This document shows positions 1 through 9,700 of a stretch of 38,843 bases of DNA, one piece after another (positions within the stretch are counted from its first letter, which is position 1; every line of letters starts with the position of its first letter). The position numbers and the translations under genes are program-made. The stretch comes from Candidatus Omnitrophota bacterium (GTDB taxonomy: Bacteria; Omnitrophota; Omnitrophia; Omnitrophales; Aquincolibacteriaceae). The notes under the pieces were generated by a model. That model ran no database searches. It saw only the letters and a program-made list of their open reading frames with translations, and had not been told where the DNA came from. The stretch is from assembly GCA_903819565.1 (NCBI GenBank), contig CAIJDY010000090.1, positions 1 to 38,843 on the forward strand, given 5' to 3'.

Positions 1-1
1 C

Positions 2-70
2 CTCAACCCCTTTAAACTCAGGAAAATAATCGATGAGAAAATTGCGGGAATTCACCGCCTTGCCCGGTAA
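2..70 (+). CDS. C-terminal tail of a truncated CDS entering from the left edge (LNPFKLRKIIDEKIAGIHRLAR*)
   Basis: Frame 2 is open from the window edge to TAA at 68-70; lysine/arginine-rich amphipathic tail. Too short to identify; possibly transposase-like. Confidence 0.35.
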   Translation, partial: LNPFKLRKIIDEKIAGIHRLAR

Positions 71-182
71 CATCTATCTTGAGGCAACGATTCAGCTCCC
101 CGGTAACATATAATTATGAGTCAACGCGCCAATTCAGGGCCGGGTCCGCGCGCTCCTTAAATTTGGACCGCGGTACGAAGAC

Positions 183-236
183 AAAAAAACGGCTTCTGGA
201 AATTCCGTCAATTGAACGAAATCACCAGAGGCCGTC
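183..236 (-). terminator. Rho-independent terminator downstream of the Spy-like gene
   Basis: On the minus strand ACGGCCTCTGG ... CCAGAAGCCGT (one mismatch) is followed by TTTTTTT. Confidence 0.65.
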
Positions 237-260
237 CCTCCGATCCATGTCCGTTACGTC

Positions 261-728
261 TTAATCCTTATCCTTTTTCCACCCACCGTGTTTCTGGTGC
301 TGCTCGGCGAACTTCGCCTGGACTTTCGCGAATTGTTCGGGCGTCAGGGTCTCTTTGAGAGCAAGGACACCGTCGATCCGCTGAGAAAAAAGCTGCCCTT
401 TGAGGGCATTAATTTCCGCGATCAAACCCTTCAGCACCGCCCGGTCCACGGCCGGCTTGCTCAACGCCTCATGCAAGGCCTGCATCTTGGCTTTCAGCTG
501 CTCTTGCACAGGCTGCCTGAGTCCCTTCTGGGCCTCCCGCTGCGCCTCCACTTTTGCTTTTTGTTCCGGCGTTAGATTAAGGTCCTTGAAAAGATCCTTG
601 TGCTCCCCGAATCTTTTATGTTCCGCCCCCGCACCTTCATTCGCGATAGCGTATGCTGCCGGACCTGCGACAGCCAGCCCCGCGATCCCCAAAACAACGA
701 TCATCTTTACGAACGTCTTCTTATCCAT
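261..728 (-). CDS. Spy/CpxP-family periplasmic protein (LTxxQ type)
   Basis: 155 aa; N-terminal signal peptide (MDKKTFVKMIVVLGIAGLAVAGPAAYA); two LTPEQ motifs (LNLTPEQKAK, ETLTPEQFAK); all-helical, charged. Confidence 0.8.
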   Translation of the reverse strand: MDKKTFVKMIVVLGIAGLAVAGPAAYAIANEGAGAEHKRFGEHKDLFKDLNLTPEQKAKVEAQREAQKGLRQPVQEQLKAKMQALHEALSKPAVDRAVLKGLIAEINALKGQLFSQRIDGVLALKETLTPEQFAKVQAKFAEQHQKHGGWKKDKD

Positions 729-785
729 GTTGAGATCCTCCTTTTTCTGTCCTCTTGGACAAACGGGCCCGGGAAAAAGTTGCCC

Positions 786-1280
786 TTAACTCATCATTTC
801 TGCGGACGGCAGCTCATATTCCGTTGCATCGCTGCCCGAAGACTCCGGATTCCCGGTTTGCAATTCTCCCAGAAACACCGCCTGCTCTTCCATGTATGCG
901 TATACAGGCTCCACCCGGCCGAATGGCCACCTCGCGAGCACGACCACCATGAGGACCATAGCCACCACGAAGGCTAACCGGAAAACAGGCAACGGCCGTA
1001 ACACCGGCTGCAAAAACCGCTCGACCTTCCTGAGCCATCCCTGAGAGCGATCTTCTTCCGCAGCAATCATCCCGCGGATCTTTTGCCAAACAACGGGGTC
1101 CGGCTGCAATTCCGCAAGACCCCTGAAGGGCGCCGCCACGGTCATCCTCACCGATTCCTCAAATTCCCGGCAGACCGCACAGCCCTCTATGTGTTGCCGC
1201 AGTTCCGAACCTTCCGCGGGGTTCAACTCCCCATCCCGATGATCCGTCATGAGCCATTCCTGGATCTTTTTACATTCCAT
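786..1280 (-). CDS. Anti-sigma factor with zinc-finger (zf-HC2) N-terminus and one TM helix
   Basis: 164 aa; MECKKIQEWL...LRQHIEGCAVCREFEE (H-x3-C-x2-C); TM segment LAFVVAMVLMVVVLARW; start overlaps the end of the sigma factor gene. Confidence 0.85.
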   Translation of the reverse strand: MECKKIQEWLMTDHRDGELNPAEGSELRQHIEGCAVCREFEESVRMTVAAPFRGLAELQPDPVVWQKIRGMIAAEEDRSQGWLRKVERFLQPVLRPLPVFRLAFVVAMVLMVVVLARWPFGRVEPVYAYMEEQAVFLGELQTGNPESSGSDATEYELPSAEMMS

Positions 1281-1833
1281 GGCTCTCCACCTCCTTTTTC
1301 CCGAGGGCCATCAAGGCCTCACGGGCTCTCTTGAGCCTCGAACGAACGGTATTGATATTGATCCCGAGACTTTCCGCGATCTCCTGATAATTCATCGCCT
1401 CAATCTCCCTCAGGAGGATACAAGCGCGCTGATCCGGGTTCAGCTGTTCTAAAAATCCATGTAATTTTTTCTCGGCTTCTTCCGCTTCAAGGCCCTTCGC
1501 CCCGTAGGCTTGCGTGACGGTCGCGGGATCTTCGAAGATCTCTTCGACCTCACGCGACGTCACGCGGCTTCTTTTTTTGGCCGTGTTAAGCGCCGTATTG
1601 ACCGTAATCCGGTAGAGCCAGGTTTTCAGGGAAGACTCGAATTTGAAATTCCGAAGATGCTTGTGGACCTTGAGGAAGACATCCTGCACGACTTCTTCGG
1701 CGTCGTGTTTGCGGTTCGTGACGCGGAAAGCCAGGCTATAAACAAACCCCGCGGTCCTCTGATAGATCGACTCAAAGGCCCTCAGATCCCCTGCTCCCGC
1801 CCGAATAATAAGTTCCCGCTCGCTCGTATCCAT
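1270..1833 (-). CDS. ECF-type RNA polymerase sigma-70 factor (RpoE-like)
   Basis: 187 aa; region 2 (YSLAFRVTNRKHDAEEVVQDVFLKVHKHL...FKTWLYRI-type) and region 4 (LREIEAMNYQEIAESLGININTVRSRLKRARE). Confidence 0.95.
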   Translation of the reverse strand: MDTSERELIIRAGAGDLRAFESIYQRTAGFVYSLAFRVTNRKHDAEEVVQDVFLKVHKHLRNFKFESSLKTWLYRITVNTALNTAKKRSRVTSREVEEIFEDPATVTQAYGAKGLEAEEAEKKLHGFLEQLNPDQRACILLREIEAMNYQEIAESLGININTVRSRLKRAREALMALGKKEVESHGM

Positions 1834-1853
1834 AGTCTCTCTTCACCGCATTG

Positions 1854-1880
1854 GACAACCGTTCCTTCTTAATAGTTCCC
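1854..1880 (-). promoter_or_regulatory. Candidate ECF-type promoter (GGAAC-N18-GTC) upstream of the sigma gene
   Basis: Minus strand reads GGGAACTATTAAGAAGGAACGGTTGTCC about 20 nt before the ATG; GGAAC -35-like element lies in an inverted repeat GTTCC-TGCG-GGAAC. Spacing is one or two nt longer than typical. Confidence 0.35.
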
Positions 1881-1916
1881 GCAGGAACAAAATCCTTCGT
1901 GGAAAAAACCTGCTCG

Positions 1917-2240
1917 CTAAAATAGTCCTTGCTGGGTCATTTGCTGGTAGTAGGCGGAAATGGTCTTGAAAGAGTTGATCGCGGCCGCCCCCAGGAAGAA
2001 GGTCAACGCGACCATCATACCGGTGATCACCAATTTCTTGAGAAGGCTGTACCGGGGATGGAACCAGACAAGCGGCAGGGCAAACGGCCCGAACGTAAAA
2101 CAGGAGAAGATCACGAAAGAATTCTTAAAACACCAGGGAACCGTTTCTTTCTTCGGGGGATTTATAAGAAATTCCCCGCAATAGCGGCATTTGACCGCCG
2201 CATCGAGTATCTCCTCTGCGCAAAAAGGACATGGCTTCAT
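1917..2240 (-). CDS. Zinc-ribbon domain membrane protein
   Basis: 107 aa; MKPCPFCAEEILDAAVKCRYCGEFL double CxxC zinc ribbon followed by two hydrophobic segments. Confidence 0.75.
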   Translation of the reverse strand: MKPCPFCAEEILDAAVKCRYCGEFLINPPKKETVPWCFKNSFVIFSCFTFGPFALPLVWFHPRYSLLKKLVITGMMVALTFFLGAAAINSFKTISAYYQQMTQQGLF

Positions 2241-2265
2241 GAGACTCCCATCATAACACTAAAAT

Positions 2266-2300
2266 AAAAATGGCCGGAAAGAAATCCCCGGCCATTTTTT
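2266..2300 (-). terminator. Bidirectional-looking intrinsic terminator after the 2324..2599 gene
   Basis: aaaaatggccgg ... ccggccatttttt; near-perfect stem with T-tracts on both strands. Confidence 0.8.
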
Positions 2301-2323
2301 CAAGATGGTGATTTTTCAAAAAA

Positions 2324-2599
2324 CTACATTCCGAATTTCTTTTTCAGATCGTTCCCGGCTTTTTTCGCAGCCTTAGCCGCTTCATCGGCCTGCTTCTTCG
2401 CACAGATCGCCAAGCGGTCCGCTTTCCGCTTAGCAAGGATCTGATCTTTCTCCATTCCCTTTTTACCGAGGGTCGCGAACCAATCGCCTGCCTGGTCCAC
2501 CGGAGTATCCTTGGTGCAATCCATGGCGTAAGCCGTTTGCATTGAAATACCGCCGAACACTAACGCGGTGATAAAAAACGCAATGACACATTTTCGCAT
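2324..2599 (-). CDS. Small secreted lysine/alanine-rich protein
   Basis: 91 aa; signal peptide MRKCVIAFFITALVFGGISMQTAYA; two further cysteines; terminator follows. Confidence 0.6.
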   Translation of the reverse strand: MRKCVIAFFITALVFGGISMQTAYAMDCTKDTPVDQAGDWFATLGKKGMEKDQILAKRKADRLAICAKKQADEAAKAAKKAGNDLKKKFGM

Positions 2600-2707
2600 G
2601 GTCGTTTCCTTTCGTTAGTCCATGTTGAAAAAGCGTTTTATTATAAGCAGAATCAGGGCTTGAAACCATAGAAAATCAACGCGCGGAACGGGCCACCACG
2701 CAGGTCC

Positions 2708-3817
2708 CTATTTTGTCCCAAGAAGCGGTTCCGCTAGGGCGGGATTTTCGAGCAGACTGCCGTAATGGAACACGACGCACGCGCCGGCACCTGCTGTCTC
2801 GCAAAGGCGGTATTCCTTGGCAAACACTTCAGGCGCGTTCCCCAGTCTGTACGCCCCGATGCCAATATTCATTTTGCGGAAATCCTTGACCTCCCCCTTC
2901 ACGTTCAGATTCCACCGCTCGAATTGCGCGGGATCCGGAGAATAATTCATGACCGTCACAAAATCCACAAGCCCCCGGTCGATCCAGGCCGGCCAATCTT
3001 GAAAAGCCTCGTCATAAGCGCGGGGATACGGCATGCAACCGGTCGCGGAGACCCGGATGCCGGGGCGAAACGCGCGCACCTCCCGGACAAGTTCGCTGAG
3101 AAAACCGGTCACCTGGTCGCGCTTCCACCGCTGCCAGACCGGATTCTGGTCCCTGACCGTTCCGAACCCAGTGACCTCTTTAAAACGCCGGAGATTAACC
3201 TTCGTGTGCCCGTAAACCGGGTGGACATCGGGATAACGGAGATAATCGAATTGGACACCATCCAGGTCCGGATACCTCCGGAGCACTTCTTCCACCATCG
3301 CGCCGAGCTCTTTCCTGACGCACAGGTCCCCGGGCTCAAGAAAATACTGATGATCAATCTTGTAATCCGCGAGCGCCCGTTTTTCCCCCGCGTCCCGCGT
3401 CAGGATCTCCGTTCCGTATTTGCGAAGAAGCGGTGCGTTTTCGTTATCGTTGAGGCTCAACATATTGAGCCAGGCGTGCACCTGGATCCCGGCAACGTGA
3501 GCTTCTTTGATAAGCAATTTCAGAGGATCTTCGCCGACATCCCTGAGACAGGCTTCATACGGCGCCGGATCCCCCACTCGGGACGGGAACCAGGCCCTGT
3601 TGGCGTAATAGATCTGCACGAAAAGGACCTGGATATCGGCTTGCTTCGCGAAAGTCACGAGCTTCACGATCGCCTCGCGGCTCGAGAGCACGGGCGGCTC
3701 CTGGATCACCGAAACAAAAAGCCCGCGGGAAAACGGCCTTGGGAACTCTTGCCCCTGGGCCCGGATCGGCAAAAAAACCAGCCAACAGACGAGAAGGACC
3801 GAAAAACGTATCTTCAT
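2708..3817 (-). CDS. Secreted family-10-like glycosyl hydrolase (GHL10/DUF187-type TIM barrel)
   Basis: 369 aa; signal peptide; RGLFVS..., ADIQVLFVQIYYANRAWFPS, DGVQFDYLRYPD, VMNYSPDPAQF motifs typical of this putative glycosidase family. Confidence 0.75.
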   Translation of the reverse strand: MKIRFSVLLVCWLVFLPIRAQGQEFPRPFSRGLFVSVIQEPPVLSSREAIVKLVTFAKQADIQVLFVQIYYANRAWFPSRVGDPAPYEACLRDVGEDPLKLLIKEAHVAGIQVHAWLNMLSLNDNENAPLLRKYGTEILTRDAGEKRALADYKIDHQYFLEPGDLCVRKELGAMVEEVLRRYPDLDGVQFDYLRYPDVHPVYGHTKVNLRRFKEVTGFGTVRDQNPVWQRWKRDQVTGFLSELVREVRAFRPGIRVSATGCMPYPRAYDEAFQDWPAWIDRGLVDFVTVMNYSPDPAQFERWNLNVKGEVKDFRKMNIGIGAYRLGNAPEVFAKEYRLCETAGAGACVVFHYGSLLENPALAEPLLGTK

Positions 3818-3877
3818 GCGAAAGATATTACTAAGGACTGCGCAAATTCGAAAGGGTTATGTTGCCCGGGCGCGCAT

Positions 3878-3911
3878 AAAAAAAGGCCACCGGGATTCAC
3901 ACCCGGTGGCC
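3878..3911 (-). terminator. Intrinsic terminator downstream of the cytochrome-like gene
   Basis: Perfect 10-bp stem GGCCACCGGG-TGTGAAT-CCCGGTGGCC followed by T7 on the minus strand. Confidence 0.9.
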
Positions 3912-3931
3912 CTGAAAAGATCCTGACTGTT

Positions 3932-4195
3932 TTAGGAGGCTTTGCCGGCCGTTTTGTACGTTTCCACGGTCGGTGTTTTGCTGACTTCGAGCACTTTTTT
4001 CCCGTAAGCGTTCATTTCATGCTGGCCATCCGCTTTTTTGGGGAGCGCATCAGCATGGCAAGCGACGCACTTGGGCTTCTCCCCCGGAAAAGCTTCTTTG
4101 TAATTCTTTATCTGCGCGATGTCCGCCTGCGCCAGAGAGGCCCCCACGAACATAAGAATACCGCCGTACACCCAAAACCGCTTACTGAGTTTCAT
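3932..4195 (-). CDS. Small secreted monohaem c-type-cytochrome-like protein
   Basis: 87 aa; signal peptide, single CVACH haem-binding motif (CxxCH); GGAGG Shine-Dalgarno upstream of the ATG. Confidence 0.7.
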   Translation of the reverse strand: MKLSKRFWVYGGILMFVGASLAQADIAQIKNYKEAFPGEKPKCVACHADALPKKADGQHEMNAYGKKVLEVSKTPTVETYKTAGKAS

Positions 4196-4264
4196 GTGAT
4201 AAATCCTCCGTTTATTGTCCGCTGCAATCGATAATTCATAGCTAAACTATGTGTTTATTATAGC

Positions 4265-4300
4265 AAAAAAAACGCCACGAGATCAAAATTTCCTGGCGCC
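4265..4300 (-). terminator. Intrinsic terminator downstream of glgB
   Basis: Minus strand CGCCAgGA...TCgTGGCG stem followed by TTTTTTTT. Confidence 0.6.
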
Positions 4301-4327
4301 GGGAAAAGCTGTAAGGACAATGTTCCG

Positions 4328-6667
4328 TCAGCAAAAACGGAAAATGCTTGCCGATAAGGGCGGCAACTGAAGATTCAGGGAATGAGGCCGTCCGTGCCAG
4401 GGAACGGATTCCGCGTGAAGCCCTCCCAGATTCCCCAGACCGCACCCGCCGTAATCGCGCGCCTGGCTGTTGAAGATCTCCTGGTAGTATCCCCAGCGCG
4501 GCACGCCGATGCGGTAATTTTCACGGATCACGGGCGTCATGTTGAAAGCAAAGACGAGCAGCTGTCCTTTGTTCCGGGACCAACGGAGAAAACTGAAAAC
4601 AGAACCGTCCGCGTCCGAACAGTCGATCCACTCGAAACAATCCGAAAAATAATCTCCCTCATAAAAAGCCGGGTTCTCCCGGTAAAGGCGGTGCAGGTCC
4701 CTCAAAGTAAAGTTCACGCGCCGGTGCCGCGAAGCGTTCATTAAGTGCCAATCGAGTGACCGGCCTTCGCTCCATTCGCTGCGCTGCGCGAAATCATTTC
4801 CCATAAAGAGCAGCTTTTTTCCGGGATGCGCAAAAAGATAACCCAAAAAGAGGCGAACGTTCGCGAATTTCTGCCAGTCGTCTCCCGGCATTTTTTCCAG
4901 CAGCGACCGCTTGCCGTGCACGACTTCATCGTGGGAGATCGGCAGGATATAATTTTCCGCGAACGCGTACCCTGTCGAGAACGGGATCATCCCCTGATGG
5001 AATTTCCGGAAAAGGGGGTCTTTCGAAAAATACTCCAGCGTGTCGTGCATCCAGCCCATGTTCCACTTCATGCTGAAACCCAGACCTCCCGAGAACGTCG
5101 GCCGGGAAACACCTTCCCAGGCCGTGGATTCTTCGGCGATTGTCATCACGCCGGGAAATGCGGCGTGCACCACTTCGTTGAACTTTTTAAGGAAGGCGAC
5201 CGCTTCCAGATTCTCGTGACCACCGTGGATGTTCGCCTCCCATTCCCCGGGCTGCCGCGCGTAATCCAGGTAGAGCATGCTCGCCACCGCGTCCACCCGC
5301 AAGCCGTCCGCGTGGTATTTGTCCAGCCAGAACAGGGCGTTGGAGATCAGAAAATTGCTGACTTCGTTTTTCCCGAAATCAAAGACCAGTGTCCCCCACT
5401 CCCGGTGCTCGCCCTTGCGCCAGCTCTCATAAGCGTAGATCTGCCGCCCGTCGAAATCGATCAGGCCGTGCTGATCCCTCGGAAAATGGGCCGGCACCCA
5501 GTCCAGGATGACCCCGATGCCGTTCTGGTGGCAAAAGTCCATGAAATACATGAAATCCTCGGGTGTCCCAAAGCGCCGGGTCGGGGCGTAATAATTGATG
5601 ACCTGATAGCCCCAGGACTCGTCCAGGGGATGCTCCATCACGGGCATAAGCTCCAGGTGCGTGTAGCCCATGAATTTCGCATACTCGACGAGCTGGTGCG
5701 CAAGATCCCTATAGTTCAGGAACCCCCAGCCATTCCGCTCCTCCTTTTTCCATGACCCGAGATGGACCTCGTAGATCGAGATCGGGGAAGTGAAAACATT
5801 CCCCTGTTTCCGTTTTTCCATCCAGGCCTGGTCGTGCCACTCGTGCGTATCCAGCCGCGTCACCACCGAGGCGCTGTTCGGCCGGACCTCGGTGCCGAAC
5901 GCGTAGGGATCCGTTTTAAACCGGATCTGGCCGTCCACACTGGAACGGATCGCGAACTTGTAAACTTCCCCCTCTTTCAGCCCAGGGATAAAGAGGCCCC
6001 AAATATTCGAAAACGGCACGTGCGTCATGGGATGGGCCCCGGGGATCCAGTGGTTGAAATTCCCCGCGACACTGATGCTTTTGGCGTTCGGCGACCAGAC
6101 CGTAAAAAAAACGCCTGGAACCCCGCGGACCGTCATGGGCTGTGCGCCGAACTTTTCATAACTTTTATGGTGATTGCCTTCGCCGATCAGGTAAAGATCG
6201 TAATCGCTAAGGTGATTGGGGAAAAAAGCGTAAGGATCATCCGTTTCTTGGGAGAAGCCCGCACCGTCGCGGAAGCCTATCTTGTAGGGGAAAAACTCCA
6301 CGGCCCGCTCGAACGTGGCCTGGAACAGGCCCTGGGGGTGGATCTTTTGCATCGGCTTTATGCCGTTCTTCCCGCGCTCGAGCGAGACCCACGCCTCGGT
6401 GGCACGCGGAATAAAAGCGCGGAGGACCATCCCGCGTTTCTGCTCCAGAGGATGGAGCCCGAGGATCCGGAAAGGATCATCCTCTTCAAAGCCGACGATC
6501 CTGCGAATGTCGTTCGCCGGCGGCGCTCCTTTGACCTCTTTTTCTGCTACTGGGGACATCATGTTTCCTTTTTGCCTGACGTTAAATCCTGTCTCCTGAA
6601 ACGGCCGGAGACAAGTCCGGAAAAACCGGCCAATCCCTTCGGGGACGGTTCTGGGATAGGGTACCAA
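4328..6667 (-). CDS. glgB: 1,4-alpha-glucan branching enzyme
   Basis: Full GlgB signatures: VWSPNAKSISVAGNFNHW, YEVHLGSW, YTHLELMPVMEHPLDESWGYQ, GLRVDAVASMLYLDY, TIAEESTAWEGVSRP, LPISHDEVVHGK, FMGNDFAQRSEWSE. Likely true start is ATG at ~6562 (MMSPVAEKE) preceded by AAGGAAAC. Confidence 0.97.
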   Translation of the reverse strand: MVPYPRTVPEGIGRFFRTCLRPFQETGFNVRQKGNMMSPVAEKEVKGAPPANDIRRIVGFEEDDPFRILGLHPLEQKRGMVLRAFIPRATEAWVSLERGKNGIKPMQKIHPQGLFQATFERAVEFFPYKIGFRDGAGFSQETDDPYAFFPNHLSDYDLYLIGEGNHHKSYEKFGAQPMTVRGVPGVFFTVWSPNAKSISVAGNFNHWIPGAHPMTHVPFSNIWGLFIPGLKEGEVYKFAIRSSVDGQIRFKTDPYAFGTEVRPNSASVVTRLDTHEWHDQAWMEKRKQGNVFTSPISIYEVHLGSWKKEERNGWGFLNYRDLAHQLVEYAKFMGYTHLELMPVMEHPLDESWGYQVINYYAPTRRFGTPEDFMYFMDFCHQNGIGVILDWVPAHFPRDQHGLIDFDGRQIYAYESWRKGEHREWGTLVFDFGKNEVSNFLISNALFWLDKYHADGLRVDAVASMLYLDYARQPGEWEANIHGGHENLEAVAFLKKFNEVVHAAFPGVMTIAEESTAWEGVSRPTFSGGLGFSMKWNMGWMHDTLEYFSKDPLFRKFHQGMIPFSTGYAFAENYILPISHDEVVHGKRSLLEKMPGDDWQKFANVRLFLGYLFAHPGKKLLFMGNDFAQRSEWSEGRSLDWHLMNASRHRRVNFTLRDLHRLYRENPAFYEGDYFSDCFEWIDCSDADGSVFSFLRWSRNKGQLLVFAFNMTPVIRENYRIGVPRWGYYQEIFNSQARDYGGCGLGNLGGLHAESVPWHGRPHSLNLQLPPLSASIFRFC

Positions 6668-6770
6668 ATAAAAAAGCCACCGTCACCAATACCTTGAATG
6701 AAGCGCAACGCTCAACGCGCGAAACACAACGCCAGAGCCTCATTTAATTCGTTGCGCGAGAATGAAGTTA

Positions 6771-9700
6771 TTATGCGGCAGCCGCGATCACTTTAGAAAT
6801 GACCACGTAATCGGTCATCAACTTCTGGAAAAAAGACCGGAGCGCGGATTGATAGCGGCCCGTCTTATCGTAACGGAATCCATTCTTGAGGGACAGGTCT
6901 TCGGGCTGCGCGACCAAAAGCGCCAGAAAAACGCCTTCCCCGCCCTCAAGGGCGAAATAATCCTTCACGCCTGCCGCGACCCGCGGGTTCAGCCGGCCTT
7001 TGAACGCTTCCGCCGTGTCCTGATCTTTATCCGAAAGACCGATCACCGCCGTTTTCGGATTTCTCGCGACCGCGGGAAGGTCCAGCGTGACCCGCACGCC
7101 GAGCTCTTTCAGATCCGCGAGATAGGGACTTTCGGGGCCTTCCAGAAGATCCGGCACCACCAGATGAAGTTGTTCCTTATTGATCGCGGCAAATGCCATG
7201 AGCTGCCGCATCGCGGTCCGGGACAACGCGTCGAGCCTTTTTTTCTCGACCACGATAACCGCCGGCTCCTGGAGCTTCAATCCCACGCCTGATTTCATCA
7301 CATCCGTACGGACTTCGCTTCTTTCCACATTCTTTAAAATCACCGCTTCTGATGAAGCTGGAGCCAAGGCTTCTTTATTTTGATTTTCCGCAGGAACAGC
7401 CCGTACTATGGGAGCCGCAACCTTTCGCACTTCAGACCGGGGCTTAACCTCATCCGCTTCGGAGGCGGCGGATCGGGTTTCACGGAGTTCGGAGCGAAGA
7501 AGGTTCATCGCTTTTTCGACCAGGGCCGTCCGGTCCATGCCGACCTCCTCATCGCTCACCTGTCTCTTGAAGGAGTAATCGTACTGGTGAACCGAGGGGG
7601 TGAAAAGCACAACGTGCTCGTAGGGCCCCTCAACTGCCAGAAGGTCGTGGACCGTTCCCGGCTGGACGAACGCGACATCGCCGGGCCGCAAAGTAACGAG
7701 CTCGGGATGATAGCGCCCCTCCGCATCTTTGACAAAATACACGAGAACGGCCGCGCCTTTCGTCACCATATACGTTTCCACCAGTTCCCAATTTCCGTTC
7801 ATCACGGGATGTTCATGAAGGCTCTCGGCCGCCCTTAGATCATGGAAAGAAAACACTCCCTCGTGCTGCAGGTACTCAACCCTGGAAACACCCACGATCG
7901 GCGGGAAATAACTCCCGGGAAATTCCTGGGTAGTCGAATCAGTCATCCACACCGTCGCATCCTCACCGCCGTTCTTGAGGTCATACCAGTTTTTCCGGTC
8001 CCGGTGCCGGTAGACCACGGCGTCGCCTTTCTGCCACGCCTTTCCGGATTTGTTTTTCCCGGAATCTTCCTTGTTCCATTTGTACCAGGCCGGAGATTTA
8101 TCGACCGTGATCACGACCACATCGCCGCGATCGACCAAAACCGAGGCCGCGGCACCATGGCTCATCCCGATCACACCGGGCTCTGAAAGTGTAAAGGACT
8201 CGCCTTCCGTCGTCACGGTCGCCGCCGCGCCCGCCGGAACGATGACCTGGGTTTCTCGCTCAAAAACGCGTGTTTTTTCCAATAACGCTTTCGCCGCCGC
8301 CCCCTGATAAAGGACCGCGTGGGTCTTGCTCTCCTCGCCCACAAAATCGTCCAGATGATAACCGCCGTCCTCGCGGAGCACGGAGACTTCTTGTCCTCTT
8401 CCCGTCAAACGCACGGCCAGCGGACCAGACGATGAAGCGGCATCGTCCCTGATTTCCGACCGCCGCTTACCCCTGACCACCTCGGAGGTGTACAAAGGTG
8501 CCACTTTTGAGCTGGCGGAGCGGGCCTCACGTATCTCGGAGCGCCCGACAAAACCGTCAGTGGAACGGCTGCGCACTTCGCTCCGCGAGGGGGCTACCAG
8601 CGGCAGGCCCGGCCGCGTGGTGCCCAAAATCGCGTGAACTCCCACGATCGTTTCCCCGGGCTGATAAGCATCCGTTTTGACTCCATCGAAGTGGACCCAC
8701 GCCCCGACGTTATCATCATTGGGGTTCGAGGATCTCGAGATCCACCCCTGGACCGGAAAATCCCCCGCGGATACGTCCGGAAGCATTTGAATGAAAGTCG
8801 TCGGCCGGTATCCCCACGAAGAAGGCTCCTGATCGGCCAGATACACCGGACTGCCGTCAAGCGGCCGGGGCTCCGCGATGATAAAATGGTCCCCTCCCGC
8901 GATAGGACTGCTCACCGTTTCCCCGTTCTTGAACTGCTGGACCACAAAATCCGAATCGTGCGCCGTCCCGACGTTCATGGAGCTGAATTGAAGGACTTTC
9001 CATCCCTCGTGATTTTGGGCGCGGAGCGCGTCCACCGAAAAACTTTTCTTCGCTTTCTGCGTGAACGAAACCTCTGCCTCAACACTTTCGGGAAGCGGCT
9101 GTTTGAAGATCATTCTGAAATCCCTGGCCTCCCACGCGCCCGCCTCGTCCTCCATAACGCCGTCCATGATGATCGTCCCGTCCGGTCCTTCCCGGAACTC
9201 CGCCTGAGTGATTCTTGGATTATGATGATAAACACCGCCGCTCCAGTATCCCGGCAGCACAAAACTGGTTCCCCAATCCACTTTTTCGCCGTTGGGTCCG
9301 CGATAACTTGCGGGCAGAGCGCCGCGGATGTAGCCGTTCCCTTTGACGCTGAACAACTGGTCCCCGTTGTAAGTGATCTTGATCTCCGTGAAACCCCCGC
9401 GCGAGGTCGTGATCGTCCGCGCGCCCAGCCCGGTATCGGAGGCGCCCAGGAGCTGCCAATCGCCCGATTCAAAAAGAACGTTCCCATCGGCGTTCCCGTC
9501 ACCGTCGGGTTTCTGCTTCACGCAGCATGCGGCGATCCCCATCACCGATGTGGCCGCAAAAGCCCGGGCCAACAATTCGACAAAGTTTCCCCGGGACATA
9601 TTTTTCGAAGCTTCGCGGCGGACTTCGGACCGGGGGTTGGAATGTTCTTTTGCGGCCAGCATTTCGATCCTGTTCAAAATATCGCGGCCCTGCGAGGCCA

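Noticed and set aside
2765-4234. 489 aa plus-strand ORF
   Set aside because: Antisense mirror of the glycosyl hydrolase and cytochrome-like genes; spans two minus-strand genes and a perfect minus-strand terminator; composition (H/R/P-rich) typical of GC-rich antisense frames.
4238-4252. CATAG-CTAAA-CTATG inverted repeat upstream of the cytochrome-like gene
   Set aside because: Five-bp arms only; no supporting promoter context.
6703-6757. Inverted repeat GCGCAACG ... CGTTGCGC between the giant gene and glgB
   Set aside because: 8-bp arms with a 39-nt loop and no T-tract; too weak to call a terminator or operator.
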